Shown piece after piece: positions 9,453 through 18,386 of a stretch of 51,278 nucleotides of DNA. How positions within the stretch are numbered: the stretch's first letter is position 1; every line of letters starts with the position of its first letter. A program made the translations under genes and the position numbers. The DNA is from an uncultured bacterium. Lineage in GTDB: Bacteria; Cyanobacteriota; Vampirovibrionia; Gastranaerophilales; Gastranaerophilaceae. The stretch covers positions 1 through 51,278 of the forward strand of contig CASDWH010000001.1 of NCBI GenBank assembly GCA_949284715.1, read 5' to 3'. The notes below the pieces were generated by a model. The model was not told the DNA's origin and ran no database searches. It worked only from the letters and a program-made list of their open reading frames with translations.

Positions 9453-12400
9453 TTAATCCTGCTGACTTATCTCTGTACTTGTATGCACCAGCCCTTTAAG
9501 TACCGCCTCCGTTTGATTAATAAAACCGCGTTCAGCATTTATATCAATATCGTAGTTCTGAATCTCAACTATTTCTACAAGTTTCTTTTTTAGAAAATAT
9601 AAAAGAAGGATACACGGTTTTGATGTTCGTTCCAATATTGTAATAGAATTAGTCAAAATTTGAAGAGCCGTCTGATAATTTCCCTCAGATGCCCTTAAGT
9701 CTGCAAGCAAATAATTAGAAAGATGCGTAATAAAAAACAAAGAATTATTTTTACTTTTTGCAAGTACATTATTAAATATATGTCCGGCTTTTTCATATCC
9801 TTTGAGGGATTTATAGGCATAGCCAATCAACAAGTCGCCAAGCAGTGTATAAGGGAGTTTTCCCTGTTCGGAGGCCGCCTTTTTAAAATCATAAATATTT
9901 GATGCAAATATTCCGTAATCCCCGTTAAAAGCAGTAAAAGAGTTAAGAAGCTTTGATAAAAGCGTAAAATATTCATCTTCGCTATACTCCGCTGTCTGAT
10001 TGACAGGCTGACCTTGTAAAAACTTAACAATATTAATCAGCACCGCATACGATGCAGGCTTTTTACCTACTGCCAGTTCAATTCTTTCTATACAATTATC
10101 AATATTACACTCACCGGTTAAAATGGAAGCAAGCAGATAATACACAAAACTATCGGTAATATGCAGCATAAACTGTTCCATCGTAAATACTTCCGGCTTC
10201 AATCCGGAAATTTTATCGGGAGTCAATATACTCAATATATCATTACTTACCGCAATACATTTATCGTACAAACCAAGATAAAAATAAATTTCAAGACTTA
10301 CCAGCGAAAGTGAGAAAACTTTAAAATTAATATTTCCATCCCTGTCCGCAACAGCACAATTTTCAGTCCTCTCAAGTATATTTTGAAGCAAAGTAACAGT
10401 ATTTGTATAATTAGATGTTAAAAGCCCGCCCTGAAGCATCATATTAGATAATATGGTAATTTTTTCATTATCACCGGCCTGAATTGCTTTTTGCAGCAAA
10501 CTCTCGGCTATAGGATAAATTCTCTCAGGTGCGTACCTGTAGAGTAATTGCGTTAAATTATTGTAAAAATCGGACTGATATTCTGCCAGTTCTTCTTCAG
10601 GAATATCTTTTTCTAAACCTTTAAGCAGTTTTAAAAGTTTAATACACATTTTTAAATACGCATCATAATCGCCGAACTGCAAGGTCGTAATAGACAATTC
10701 ATATAGCTTAGAAAAGGCCATGGAATAGTCATTTAAATACTCATACACCAGCACCTGTTTATAGCCCGTTCGTTCTCCGCTGAAAACTTTTGAATTTAAG
10801 TTAGCAGCAAGGTATTTAAGAACCTCCGGCTTAAGTGTTATCTTAAAGCTTTTTCTAAGGGTTTCATAATTTTGAATATAAATACTATTACCGTATAAAT
10901 TTAAATACCCGCTGTTTTGAAGTTCTCTTATGTTATCAGTATTATTTAGCCCGAGTTTATCAAGAACTGTAGTTTCTATTACAGGGCCTAATATGTATGA
11001 ATACGCCAGAATCAATGATTTTGCAGTATCTTTGGAAATTCGTTTTAAACGGGTATTAATAAGATGTTCTAAGTTAAACGGAAGTATGACAGTTTTGGAG
11101 TCAGTAACAACCGTTTTATTATTGAAATTTATTATAATCCCGCAATCCTTTAAATAATTAACAGCATTTACACAATAGAGATATGAAGCCCCGGCATTAT
11201 CTATAATTTTCTTATAATAATATGAGTTTTGAAAATCCTCCGTATCAACAAGCTGTTTTATCGCTTCAGAAGTATTCATCTGCCCGATAAATATCTCTGT
11301 ATAAAAATACGAATTAAGAAGATCAGGCATGACCTTCTGTAAAGCATAGCTTTTACAATTTGTTATTATAAATGACAGTTTTGTATTATTAATTTTGCTA
11401 AAAACTTCTTCTAACAAACGCTGCGATGCAATATCCACATATTCAAAATTTTCGATATAAATTGTTGAACGCGGAAGCACCGTTAACAACTGTAGAAAAG
11501 ATTCAATATATGCAAGTCTGGCGCTTTCTGCATCTGGAAAATCCGGCGGAGCAAGATTCAAAAGAGAATTTATTAATTTATCGCCTCTTGCGCCAAGGGT
11601 TATTTTATTAACACTATTGTTCATTATTTCATTAATAAGTGTCCTGAGCAATCCCCACGGCGACATTGAAATATCTTCTGTACAGATTACAGTATAACAG
11701 GGTACATTTTTTGACCTTATTATATTTTCTATAACATTCGTCGGCAGAGTCCTTTCACTATCACCTCTTAACGATATTATTCTGCTTCCTGTCTGAAAAT
11801 TTATACTATTTAAATAATCATAAATCCTATCAGCGCCAAATTGTTCAAATTTACAATTAACTTTTATACCCTCAATACTTTTTTTATACAGTTCCTGCTC
11901 AAAATCCAGTTCTTTTTTCGTTACAATTTTAACAGCACTTGCCTGAATATTGGCTGCATCATCTGTCGTTTTTTTCTCAGGAATAATATAGTCCGATGTA
12001 TTTAGTGAATAGTATGATATTACTTGTCCTTCTCTTTCTGTCGTATAAAGAGAATCCATTTTGTATTCTTTTCTCAAATACTTATAAATAAATTGATCGA
12101 CCGTAAGCTGTAAGCCTTTTGCACCATTTGTCTGCTCGGTATAAAGGTCAAGAAGTTTAACCTTCTCTGTGTCTTCGTTCAATTCAAAAAAGTTTTTTAA
12201 ATTCTTTTCCTCTACAGTCAAACGAACCTCAAGCGTAAACATTAGTTCTTTTTTAAGAGTTCTGTTCAAATTTCCTAAAATATTTAATAACTTAATACTC
12301 GATTTCATTGCCTTTTGAGCAGAAGTAAAGCCTGATGCTTCATTTATAAAATTCAGTATGAATACTGTTTCGTTATACATGATAAAATATGCTTTTTCTT

Positions 12401-12776
12401 CTTTTGCAAAATTTGAAAGCATTGTTTTAAATTTGTATAAAAATTTAGTTACAAGTTTTTTATTACCGAGAGTTTTGTATAACTTTGTAATATTACTGCA
12501 ATTAATACTCAATGCTGAATAAAACTCATTCTCTGTTAATCTCTTAACCGCACTAACCACAGTTGATTCACCGCATTTTGAGCAGTAATTGCTGTTTGTT
12601 TTATTTATAGTTCCGCATTTTGAACATTTGCTTAATATTATATACCCGCAATTAGCGCAGGTACTTACATCAGAAGTATTGCCGCATCTCGGGCATACTA
12701 ACGCCAGAACCTTTTTACAATGAGGGCAGACCGTAGATTTATTGTCTATTTCTTTTTTACACTTCGGGCAAATCAT
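9453..12776 (-). CDS. Zinc-ribbon, degenerate cyclase/NTPase and TPR multidomain protein
   Basis: This 1107-residue protein opens with tandem zinc ribbons (CPKC, CPHC, CPRC, CANC, CSKC, CSKC in residues 1-70). Next comes a stretch at about 80-260 whose secondary-structure pattern resembles a class III nucleotide cyclase, but without the metal-binding Asp motifs. A region at about 310-620 resembles a STAND/AAA ATPase (LRGDSERTLP at the Walker A place, STIYIENFEYVD at Walker B) but lacks the GKT/S of a P-loop. The rest (about 650-1100) is helical and TPR-like. The order zinc ribbon-cyclase-AAA-TPR is known from large signalling proteins; here both enzyme sites look lost, so a scaffold or sensor role is my inference. 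The start has no good ribosome binding site but lies six bases after a -10 box. Confidence 0.6.
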   Translation of the reverse strand: MICPKCKKEIDNKSTVCPHCKKVLALVCPRCGNTSDVSTCANCGYIILSKCSKCGTINKTNSNYCSKCGESTVVSAVKRLTENEFYSALSINCSNITKLYKTLGNKKLVTKFLYKFKTMLSNFAKEEKAYFIMYNETVFILNFINEASGFTSAQKAMKSSIKLLNILGNLNRTLKKELMFTLEVRLTVEEKNLKNFFELNEDTEKVKLLDLYTEQTNGAKGLQLTVDQFIYKYLRKEYKMDSLYTTEREGQVISYYSLNTSDYIIPEKKTTDDAANIQASAVKIVTKKELDFEQELYKKSIEGIKVNCKFEQFGADRIYDYLNSINFQTGSRIISLRGDSERTLPTNVIENIIRSKNVPCYTVICTEDISMSPWGLLRTLINEIMNNSVNKITLGARGDKLINSLLNLAPPDFPDAESARLAYIESFLQLLTVLPRSTIYIENFEYVDIASQRLLEEVFSKINNTKLSFIITNCKSYALQKVMPDLLNSYFYTEIFIGQMNTSEAIKQLVDTEDFQNSYYYKKIIDNAGASYLYCVNAVNYLKDCGIIINFNNKTVVTDSKTVILPFNLEHLINTRLKRISKDTAKSLILAYSYILGPVIETTVLDKLGLNNTDNIRELQNSGYLNLYGNSIYIQNYETLRKSFKITLKPEVLKYLAANLNSKVFSGERTGYKQVLVYEYLNDYSMAFSKLYELSITTLQFGDYDAYLKMCIKLLKLLKGLEKDIPEEELAEYQSDFYNNLTQLLYRYAPERIYPIAESLLQKAIQAGDNEKITILSNMMLQGGLLTSNYTNTVTLLQNILERTENCAVADRDGNINFKVFSLSLVSLEIYFYLGLYDKCIAVSNDILSILTPDKISGLKPEVFTMEQFMLHITDSFVYYLLASILTGECNIDNCIERIELAVGKKPASYAVLINIVKFLQGQPVNQTAEYSEDEYFTLLSKLLNSFTAFNGDYGIFASNIYDFKKAASEQGKLPYTLLGDLLIGYAYKSLKGYEKAGHIFNNVLAKSKNNSLFFITHLSNYLLADLRASEGNYQTALQILTNSITILERTSKPCILLLYFLKKKLVEIVEIQNYDIDINAERGFINQTEAVLKGLVHTSTEISQQD

Positions 12777-12782
12777 TCTTTA

Positions 12783-12791
12783 ATTATATCA
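12783..12791 (-). promoter_or_regulatory. Extended -10 promoter giving a near-leaderless mRNA
   Basis: On the minus strand TGATATAAT is an extended -10 box whose last base is six bases before the ATG at 12776. Transcription would therefore start at about the first base of the start codon. The -35 region (CTGGTA at 17 bases) is weak. Confidence 0.5.
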
Positions 12792-12820
12792 CAATTCTAT
12801 TTCAATACCAGTAACACATC

Positions 12821-12849
12821 TTGTTATCCAGAACAAAAAGTAGTACCAT
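12821..12849 (+). promoter_or_regulatory. Promoter for a leaderless start at 12856
   Basis: TTGTTA (12821-12826) and TACCAT (12844-12849) have 17 bases between them. The ATG is six bases after the -10 box and no ribosome binding site is visible, so the transcript is probably leaderless. It is divergent from the promoter at 12783. Confidence 0.45.
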
Positions 12850-12855
12850 GTAGAA

Positions 12856-14514
12856 ATGAATCTATTAGAACAGGTAAACAAAGCTATTTTATTAGCAAAG
12901 CAAGGTAAAAACGCCGCAGCGGAAAAGCTTTATCTTGAACTTCTGGAAAGATATCCTGACGATATCCGTATTTTACCGTTTCTTGGCTGGTTTTATATAT
13001 CAACCTCGCAATACAATAAAGCCGTAAACATATTTGAAAAAATCAACCGGTCAACAAAAAATATTAATGTTATTACAGGTTTAGGACTTGCCTATTATCA
13101 TACAAACAGATTTAAAGAAGCTTATGAAAATTTAAAAATTGCTGCTGATGCTAATCCAGCCTTTGATATTCTTGAGAAACTTATTACATGCGCATGCGAA
13201 AAGACAAATCATCCCGAAACAGTCTTTGAATATGCTAAAAAAATGAAATCATTGTACCCCGATTCACCAAAAACCTGGGAATGTTATATTCTGGCAGCTC
13301 TATGCGCAGGACATTTTAAAGATGCGGAGAATTACTGTGCAGAGCTTCTTAAAACGAATCCAAACTCGCCGGAATTATATTTAAGCGCCGGACTTATTCA
13401 GGAAGTTCTGTATTCCAATTATAATCTAGCTCTTGAATGTTATTTAAAAGCCGTCAATATTTCACATTCACCTGCCGCACTATACAATGCCGGATTAATA
13501 TACTCCCGGTTAAAGAATTATAAGGAAGCAGAAAAATATCTGCTTGAAGCATATAAAACCAATACAGATTCCCCATCACTAAATACTACGCTCTATCTTT
13601 TATACATGAAAATGAAACAGTTTAAGAAGGGTTATTCTTATTTCAAAAAATCCGCATTGGAGTATGGTGCCGGAAAAATGCTCAAGAATTTATGGAATGG
13701 CAAATCTGCTATTAATGAAACACTATATGTGTACGGCGACCAAGGATTGGGTGATATAATTATGTATTCCAGATACCTGTTATGCCTGCGCGATAAATTT
13801 AAGAAGGTAATTCTGGCCTTGCCCCAAACTTTAATACCGTTATTTACAGAAGTTTTACCGGAAAATTTTTTCAAAATTGTATCACTCAATACACCTGTGG
13901 AATACGATAAATCTGTTTTAATTTCATTTCTTCCATATCATTTAAATCTGGATTTTTTTGAATATATACCATATTCTGACGGATATATAAAACTAAACAA
14001 AAATATAATCTATACCGAATTAATTCCGCGAAATAATAAAAAACTTAAAGCCGGTATTGTATGGGAAGCAGCAGGAACTGCGCTAAGAGGGCCTATTGAC
14101 AGAACTGTTAATATAAAACTTCTATCCAATATATTAAATATTAAAGAAATAGATTTTTATTCTTTACAGGTAAACCCTTCAATGAACGGATTTAGTATAT
14201 ACCCGCAATTGAAAGATTTAGGCAACACTTTTAATAATTTTCTAAATACTGCTGTTGCAATAGAAAACCTTGATATAATCATTTCTGTTGATACCTCTGT
14301 TGCCCATCTTGCAGGAGCAATGGGTAAAAAAGTATTAATAATGCTTCCATACGCCTCAGATTGGCGCTGGTTTGATACAAAAGGCAGCACTTCGTGGTAT
14401 AAAAGCGCAGAAATATTTTCACAAAAAACACCGGGCGACTGGTTCAGCGTTATAACAGATGTAGAAGAAAGGCTTAAACAGTTTTTAATATCACCCTCCG
14501 CCCTGCGTCAATGA
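12856..14514 (+). CDS. TPR protein with glycosyltransferase-like C-terminal domain
   Basis: The 552-residue protein has TPR-type helix pairs in residues 1-270 (for example A-A-E-K-L-Y-L-E-L-L and EAEKYLLEAYKTNTDSP). The C-terminal domain resembles GT-B glycosyltransferases of the GT9/GT41 type: GDQGLGDIIMYSRYL near 295, AGIVWEAAGT near 396 and SVDTSVAHLAGAMGKKV near 477. Proteins of this design often glycosylate surface polysaccharide or protein, but the substrate here is unknown. No signal peptide is present, so it acts in the cytoplasm. Its last 24 bases overlap the end of the convergent gene at 14491. Confidence 0.8.
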   Translation: MNLLEQVNKAILLAKQGKNAAAEKLYLELLERYPDDIRILPFLGWFYISTSQYNKAVNIFEKINRSTKNINVITGLGLAYYHTNRFKEAYENLKIAADANPAFDILEKLITCACEKTNHPETVFEYAKKMKSLYPDSPKTWECYILAALCAGHFKDAENYCAELLKTNPNSPELYLSAGLIQEVLYSNYNLALECYLKAVNISHSPAALYNAGLIYSRLKNYKEAEKYLLEAYKTNTDSPSLNTTLYLLYMKMKQFKKGYSYFKKSALEYGAGKMLKNLWNGKSAINETLYVYGDQGLGDIIMYSRYLLCLRDKFKKVILALPQTLIPLFTEVLPENFFKIVSLNTPVEYDKSVLISFLPYHLNLDFFEYIPYSDGYIKLNKNIIYTELIPRNNKKLKAGIVWEAAGTALRGPIDRTVNIKLLSNILNIKEIDFYSLQVNPSMNGFSIYPQLKDLGNTFNNFLNTAVAIENLDIIISVDTSVAHLAGAMGKKVLIMLPYASDWRWFDTKGSTSWYKSAEIFSQKTPGDWFSVITDVEERLKQFLISPSALRQ

Positions 14515-15492
14515 TTTATGATTATCGTCAGACGCCTTTTCAGGCAATTTTTCCTTTATTTCTTCTTCATTGTACTGTTTAAACTCTGTCTGGTTCACAG
14601 GATGTATAGATGAATCTTGCGAACCGAATCTTTGATTTATTATTTTCTCAAATTCAACAAAAGTATCATGCCCGACTAGCTGCTCCATCATAGAACGTTT
14701 TTCATAAAAATCACCGCGTGCTTTCATTTGCTGGTCGATTGCATCTCTGTAAAAAGCATCAGTAACCAGCAGTACATCCTTAGACGATTCCTGCGCAGCC
14801 TTATAATTAGCGTAACGCTGCTGTACCATCCGGCTGGTTAAATCATATATTTTTCTTGTTGTAAGATAATCATAATAAGCATTGACTATTTTTTGCTGCA
14901 AATCATCAATCTTTCTTACAAGAATAATCATATCGGCATCGCCGACACGCGTATACTTATAATTAAGCGCCTTGGTATCCTGCGACATAATACCAAGAGT
15001 ATTTCCGCCGATAAGCGACGCACACGATAACAGCGCGTTTCCAGTACCTGCACCAACAAGAGTAGACATGCCGGCAATTGTTTGCAAAACATTTTTTACA
15101 GCAGCATTAGTAGGTTTGTCTTTATCCGGATTAGAAAGCTTATACAGTGCATACTTAACAGTATCACTCCTTGTTGCCGCACCCTGCCAGAGAATGGAAA
15201 GGTCTGTCATCATAGTATCATAGTCCCCGTCAATTGACTGGGCAAATTCATTGGACATCCGTTTGATACTTAAATCAGCATATGTCATCCCCGGTGTTTT
15301 TATATCATCTTCTGCCTTTTTTGCAGTAGTAGTATTAATCTTGATTTCATAATCAGCTTTAACTTCGGGAGTATCAGTAGTTCCAACCCGGTATGCGGGC
15401 GGATGAAGTGTATTTAAGTCCTCATATTCAGCAGCCGGAACCATTATTCCGATAGAAAGAATTATACTTAATATCAAATACTTTCTTATCAT
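14491..15492 (-). CDS. Exported helical protein, paralogue of its upstream neighbour
   Basis: A signal peptide is clear (MIRKYLILSIILSIGIMVPAA). The 333-residue mature part is mostly helical. It shares with the upstream protein a block around D-L-x-I-L-W-Q-G (residues 97-105), then a hydrophobic Gly-rich segment (about 135-170) and a long coiled region (DDLQQKIVNAYYDYLTTRKI and on to EQLVGHD). That long hairpin-like region recalls one half of a TolC-type efflux protein, but the beta-strand part is not evident, so I do not call it OEP. It begins two bases after the neighbour's stop codon. Function unknown; probably periplasmic or envelope-bound. Confidence 0.7.
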   Translation of the reverse strand: MIRKYLILSIILSIGIMVPAAEYEDLNTLHPPAYRVGTTDTPEVKADYEIKINTTTAKKAEDDIKTPGMTYADLSIKRMSNEFAQSIDGDYDTMMTDLSILWQGAATRSDTVKYALYKLSNPDKDKPTNAAVKNVLQTIAGMSTLVGAGTGNALLSCASLIGGNTLGIMSQDTKALNYKYTRVGDADMIILVRKIDDLQQKIVNAYYDYLTTRKIYDLTSRMVQQRYANYKAAQESSKDVLLVTDAFYRDAIDQQMKARGDFYEKRSMMEQLVGHDTFVEFEKIINQRFGSQDSSIHPVNQTEFKQYNEEEIKEKLPEKASDDNHKSLTQGGG

Positions 15493-15494
15493 AC

Positions 15495-16307
15495 TTATTT
15501 CCCTTTAAACAATGCCGAATTAAAATCATACTGATAAAGTTCCAGCTTATCAACTGCCGTTTTGCCTGCAAGCCGCTGAAGTTCAGTATGATATTTTTTT
15601 GCAGCCTGTTCCAACTTGTACTCTTCTATGTACATATTATCGTATAACGATGATGACAGAGCTATGTCCAATATATCATTACTTTGAATCGCACGCGAGT
15701 AGTTTTTGCTGTAAAGTATCATCTTTGAGCGCGTTGTTTTTAACTGATTCAACGTATTCTTATAATTGTAGTAAGAAGATATAATTTTATCCTGAAGTTC
15801 TTCTACCAGACTTGCAAGCTGAATTAATTCCGTATCTGTTAGAGGAACCTCCTGCGGCACATTCTTTTTGTTAAGAAGTGACTGAGCAATCCTGCCCGCT
15901 GAAAATGCCGCTGTTTGAACTGTAGGATGCTGCCCCATAACATAAGGAACAAATGATGCGCCCGATATAACAGCAGAAAGTGTTTTCGCCATAATTGACG
16001 AATGTATTCTCTTTTGACTATCCGGGCTTGCCAGTTTTTTTATTGCAAACTCTATAACTTTATTATTAGCTACAGTTCCCTGCCACAAAATTTCTAAGTC
16101 CGCCAAATCCTTTTTACGCTGGGTATCAATTAGCATTTGCAGTGTAGCATCATCCTTTATCAAAAGAGAGCCTGAAATTTTTTTAGGCTTCGTATCAATA
16201 TTTACTTTTTCTTTATTTTCAACTTGCAGCACAACTTCATCCGCAAAAGCAGTATCAGCCAGTATAGTTAGTATTAATATTGCAATAGCCAGAACTCTTT
16301 TTTTCAT
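15495..16307 (-). CDS. Exported helical protein, first gene of a paralogous pair
   Basis: This 270-residue protein starts with a signal peptide (MKKRVLAIAILILTILADTAFA). The block DLEILWQGTVANNKVIEFAIKKLASPD matches DLSILWQGAATRSD...LYKLSNPD of the downstream protein. A hydrophobic middle (about 110-140) and a C-terminal helical region (VEELQDKIISSYYNYKNTL, then EEYKLEQAAKKYHTELQRLAG) follow in the same order. The two genes arose by duplication and probably form one complex; this is inference. It heads a two-gene operon and is divergent from the TPR gene at 16439. Confidence 0.7.
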   Translation of the reverse strand: MKKRVLAIAILILTILADTAFADEVVLQVENKEKVNIDTKPKKISGSLLIKDDATLQMLIDTQRKKDLADLEILWQGTVANNKVIEFAIKKLASPDSQKRIHSSIMAKTLSAVISGASFVPYVMGQHPTVQTAAFSAGRIAQSLLNKKNVPQEVPLTDTELIQLASLVEELQDKIISSYYNYKNTLNQLKTTRSKMILYSKNYSRAIQSNDILDIALSSSLYDNMYIEEYKLEQAAKKYHTELQRLAGKTAVDKLELYQYDFNSALFKGK

Positions 16308-16438
16308 AATATTTTTATAGCATACGCAAATTAAAAAATCTAACTTTTAATATTAATCGAAAGATTAATCAAAATATCCACCCTTTGGAGGTTATTCAAT
16401 ACTCTTAAAAATAATAGAATAAGCTTTGGAAGGGGGAT

Positions 16439-17215
16439 ATGGTGGAAATAGAAGTTATTTCAGATTCAAATCTTAGTAAAGTAATTAATTCAATTAGACC
16501 CGTTAAATACAATAATGTTTCTTACCGTTTTTGCGTAAGCGGTGATGCACTGCGGCTCGCTAATAAACATAAAGAATCTATCCCCCACTACCTGCAAGCT
16601 ATAATGAAAGACAGAAACAATATTGATGCCTATATCGGTATTGCTCATTCATACAAGGCAGTTGAGAATTTTGAAAAAGCTCTGCACTATTTTAGGCAGG
16701 CATGTCTTTTAGAACCTGATTTTTCATTATATCTTGAAATCGGGATGTGTAATTTTGCATTAGCACGATATGATGAGGCATTGAAAGACTTTATGTCTGC
16801 AATAAAGCTTTCACCTGATAATCTTGATGCACAAACATGGCTTGCGCTGACTCACGAAGAACTTGAAGAATACAGCATGGCTTTTCTTATATACGACAAC
16901 ATAATTGAAAAACACCCGGGTTATTTAAATGCGTATATTAATAAAGGCACGCTGGAAATGAGTATAGACCAGTATAAAGAAGCAACCAGCACATTTTCAC
17001 AGGTAATTAAAATCAATCCGGATTTTTATAAAGCATACTTTGGAATTGCGCTTTGTTTTGATAAACTTGGCATGCTAAAAGATGCAAAACGTTATTATTC
17101 CAAGTTTATCAGCCTTAAACCGCAGGCAGAAGTGGCTGATTTTGTAAAAGCGCGTATTAATAAAATCTCAGCATTAAAAAGACCCAGATATTCTCACCTG
17201 AGTCTTGTTAATTAA
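16439..17215 (+). CDS. TPR repeat protein
   Basis: The 258-residue protein consists of about six tetratricopeptide repeats (for example AYIGIAHSYKAVENFEKAL, CNFALARYDEALKDFMSAIK, AYINKGTLEMSIDQYKEAT and YFGIALCFDKLGMLKDAKRYY), a fold used for protein-protein contacts. No signal peptide or enzyme domain is seen. GGAAGGGGG lies only two bases from ATG 16439 and five from the following GTG (16442), so the GTG may be the real start. Partner unknown. The spacer 17216-17396 holds nothing I can assign. Confidence 0.8.
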   Translation: MVEIEVISDSNLSKVINSIRPVKYNNVSYRFCVSGDALRLANKHKESIPHYLQAIMKDRNNIDAYIGIAHSYKAVENFEKALHYFRQACLLEPDFSLYLEIGMCNFALARYDEALKDFMSAIKLSPDNLDAQTWLALTHEELEEYSMAFLIYDNIIEKHPGYLNAYINKGTLEMSIDQYKEATSTFSQVIKINPDFYKAYFGIALCFDKLGMLKDAKRYYSKFISLKPQAEVADFVKARINKISALKRPRYSHLSLVN

Positions 17216-17396
17216 TCTCTCCTCGTGTTTCCGGTATTGTCCTCGTATTTTTCTTATTTTGCTCCTTATCTGACGTTTGTTATTGTCTTTTGTACATATA
17301 TAAAGTTTATATAAAACAGAAAATTTCACAAAACATTTAATCTGTTACAAAAGTTTACATCAAAGTTAATTAATTACGCAATTGTTTTATAATAGT

Positions 17397-17402
17397 TATA
17401 AT
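17397..17402 (+). promoter_or_regulatory. Possible -10 box for dapA
   Basis: TATAAT lies 30 bases before the dapA ATG. The matching -35 region (TTACGC at 17 bases) is poor. I see no lysine riboswitch-like structure in 17216-17432. Confidence 0.35.
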
Positions 17403-17432
17403 GATTGTATTTATTATACGGGAGGGATATTA

Positions 17433-18320
17433 ATGAGGTGTAATTTAGGAGAAGTTGTAACAGCAATGGTTACTCCGATGGATGAAAGGGGAAACATTGA
17501 TTATGAGGCATTAGAAAAACTTGCTTCATATCTTGCTGACAACGGCAGTGATGCAATACTTGTCTGCGGAACGACCGGAGAATCCCCGACAATATCCAAC
17601 TCTGAAAAACTTGAAATACTATCAAGCGTAAAGCGAGCAGTAAGTAATAAAGCAAAAGTTATAATGGGTGCCGGTTCAAATTCTACTTATAAAACTATAG
17701 AATTTATAAAAACTGTCTGCCGGGAAGAACTTGCAGATGCAATTCTTACAGTTGTGCCATATTATAATAAACCCTCACAAAGCGGTATGTATGCGCATTT
17801 TGCAGCGATTGCAAAAGAGTCGCCGCTTCCCGTAATTATGTATAATATTCCTTCCCGCACCGGAGTTAATATGCTGCCCGATACAGCAGCAAAACTGGCT
17901 AATGAATTTGAAAATATCGCCGCTCTAAAACAAAGTTGTCCGGACATGGATATGATATCGGAACTGAAAATAAAATGTCCAAAAGATTTCGTTATATACA
18001 GCGGTGATGACAGCCTGACGCTTCCGATGATATCAATAGGTGCAGACGGCGTAATCTCTGTTGCATCTCATTTATTCGGCAAAGAAATTAAATCAATGAT
18101 AAGAAACTTTAAAACAGGTGAAATTGTCGCCGCAAAAAATATGCATGCCGCATTGTTTCCTATTTTCAAAAAACTATTCTTCGCACCTAACCCTGTACCG
18201 GTAAAAGCACTTTTAAATTACAAAGGTCTGGCAGGTGAAACCGTCAGACTTCCGCTTGTTATGCTTAATGATGAAGAAAAAGAACAGCTTATATCTGTAT
18301 ATAATTCTATTAGCCTATAG
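17433..18320 (+). CDS. dapA: 4-hydroxy-tetrahydrodipicolinate synthase
   Basis: DapA condenses pyruvate with aspartate semialdehyde, the first committed step towards diaminopimelate and lysine. The 295-residue TIM barrel shows GTTGESPT (Thr in the catalytic relay), VVPYYNKPSQSGMYAHF, YNIPSRTG with the catalytic Tyr (about 137), and the Schiff-base Lys in AALKQ (about 166), then YSGDD. I start at ATG 17433, which has GGGAGGG upstream and fits the family N-terminus; a longer frame from 17382 is not supported. Confidence 0.95.
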   Translation: MRCNLGEVVTAMVTPMDERGNIDYEALEKLASYLADNGSDAILVCGTTGESPTISNSEKLEILSSVKRAVSNKAKVIMGAGSNSTYKTIEFIKTVCREELADAILTVVPYYNKPSQSGMYAHFAAIAKESPLPVIMYNIPSRTGVNMLPDTAAKLANEFENIAALKQSCPDMDMISELKIKCPKDFVIYSGDDSLTLPMISIGADGVISVASHLFGKEIKSMIRNFKTGEIVAAKNMHAALFPIFKKLFFAPNPVPVKALLNYKGLAGETVRLPLVMLNDEEKEQLISVYNSISL

Positions 18321-18386
18321 AATATATTCAAATGTACTATTAAATTTAAAATGTTTTTGATAGAATTCCATTGAGGAGTATAAGAA

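Noticed and set aside
17216-17432. Lysine riboswitch upstream of dapA
   Set aside because: I looked for the conserved L-box stems and found no GC-rich helices or paired segments of the right size in this AT-rich stretch.
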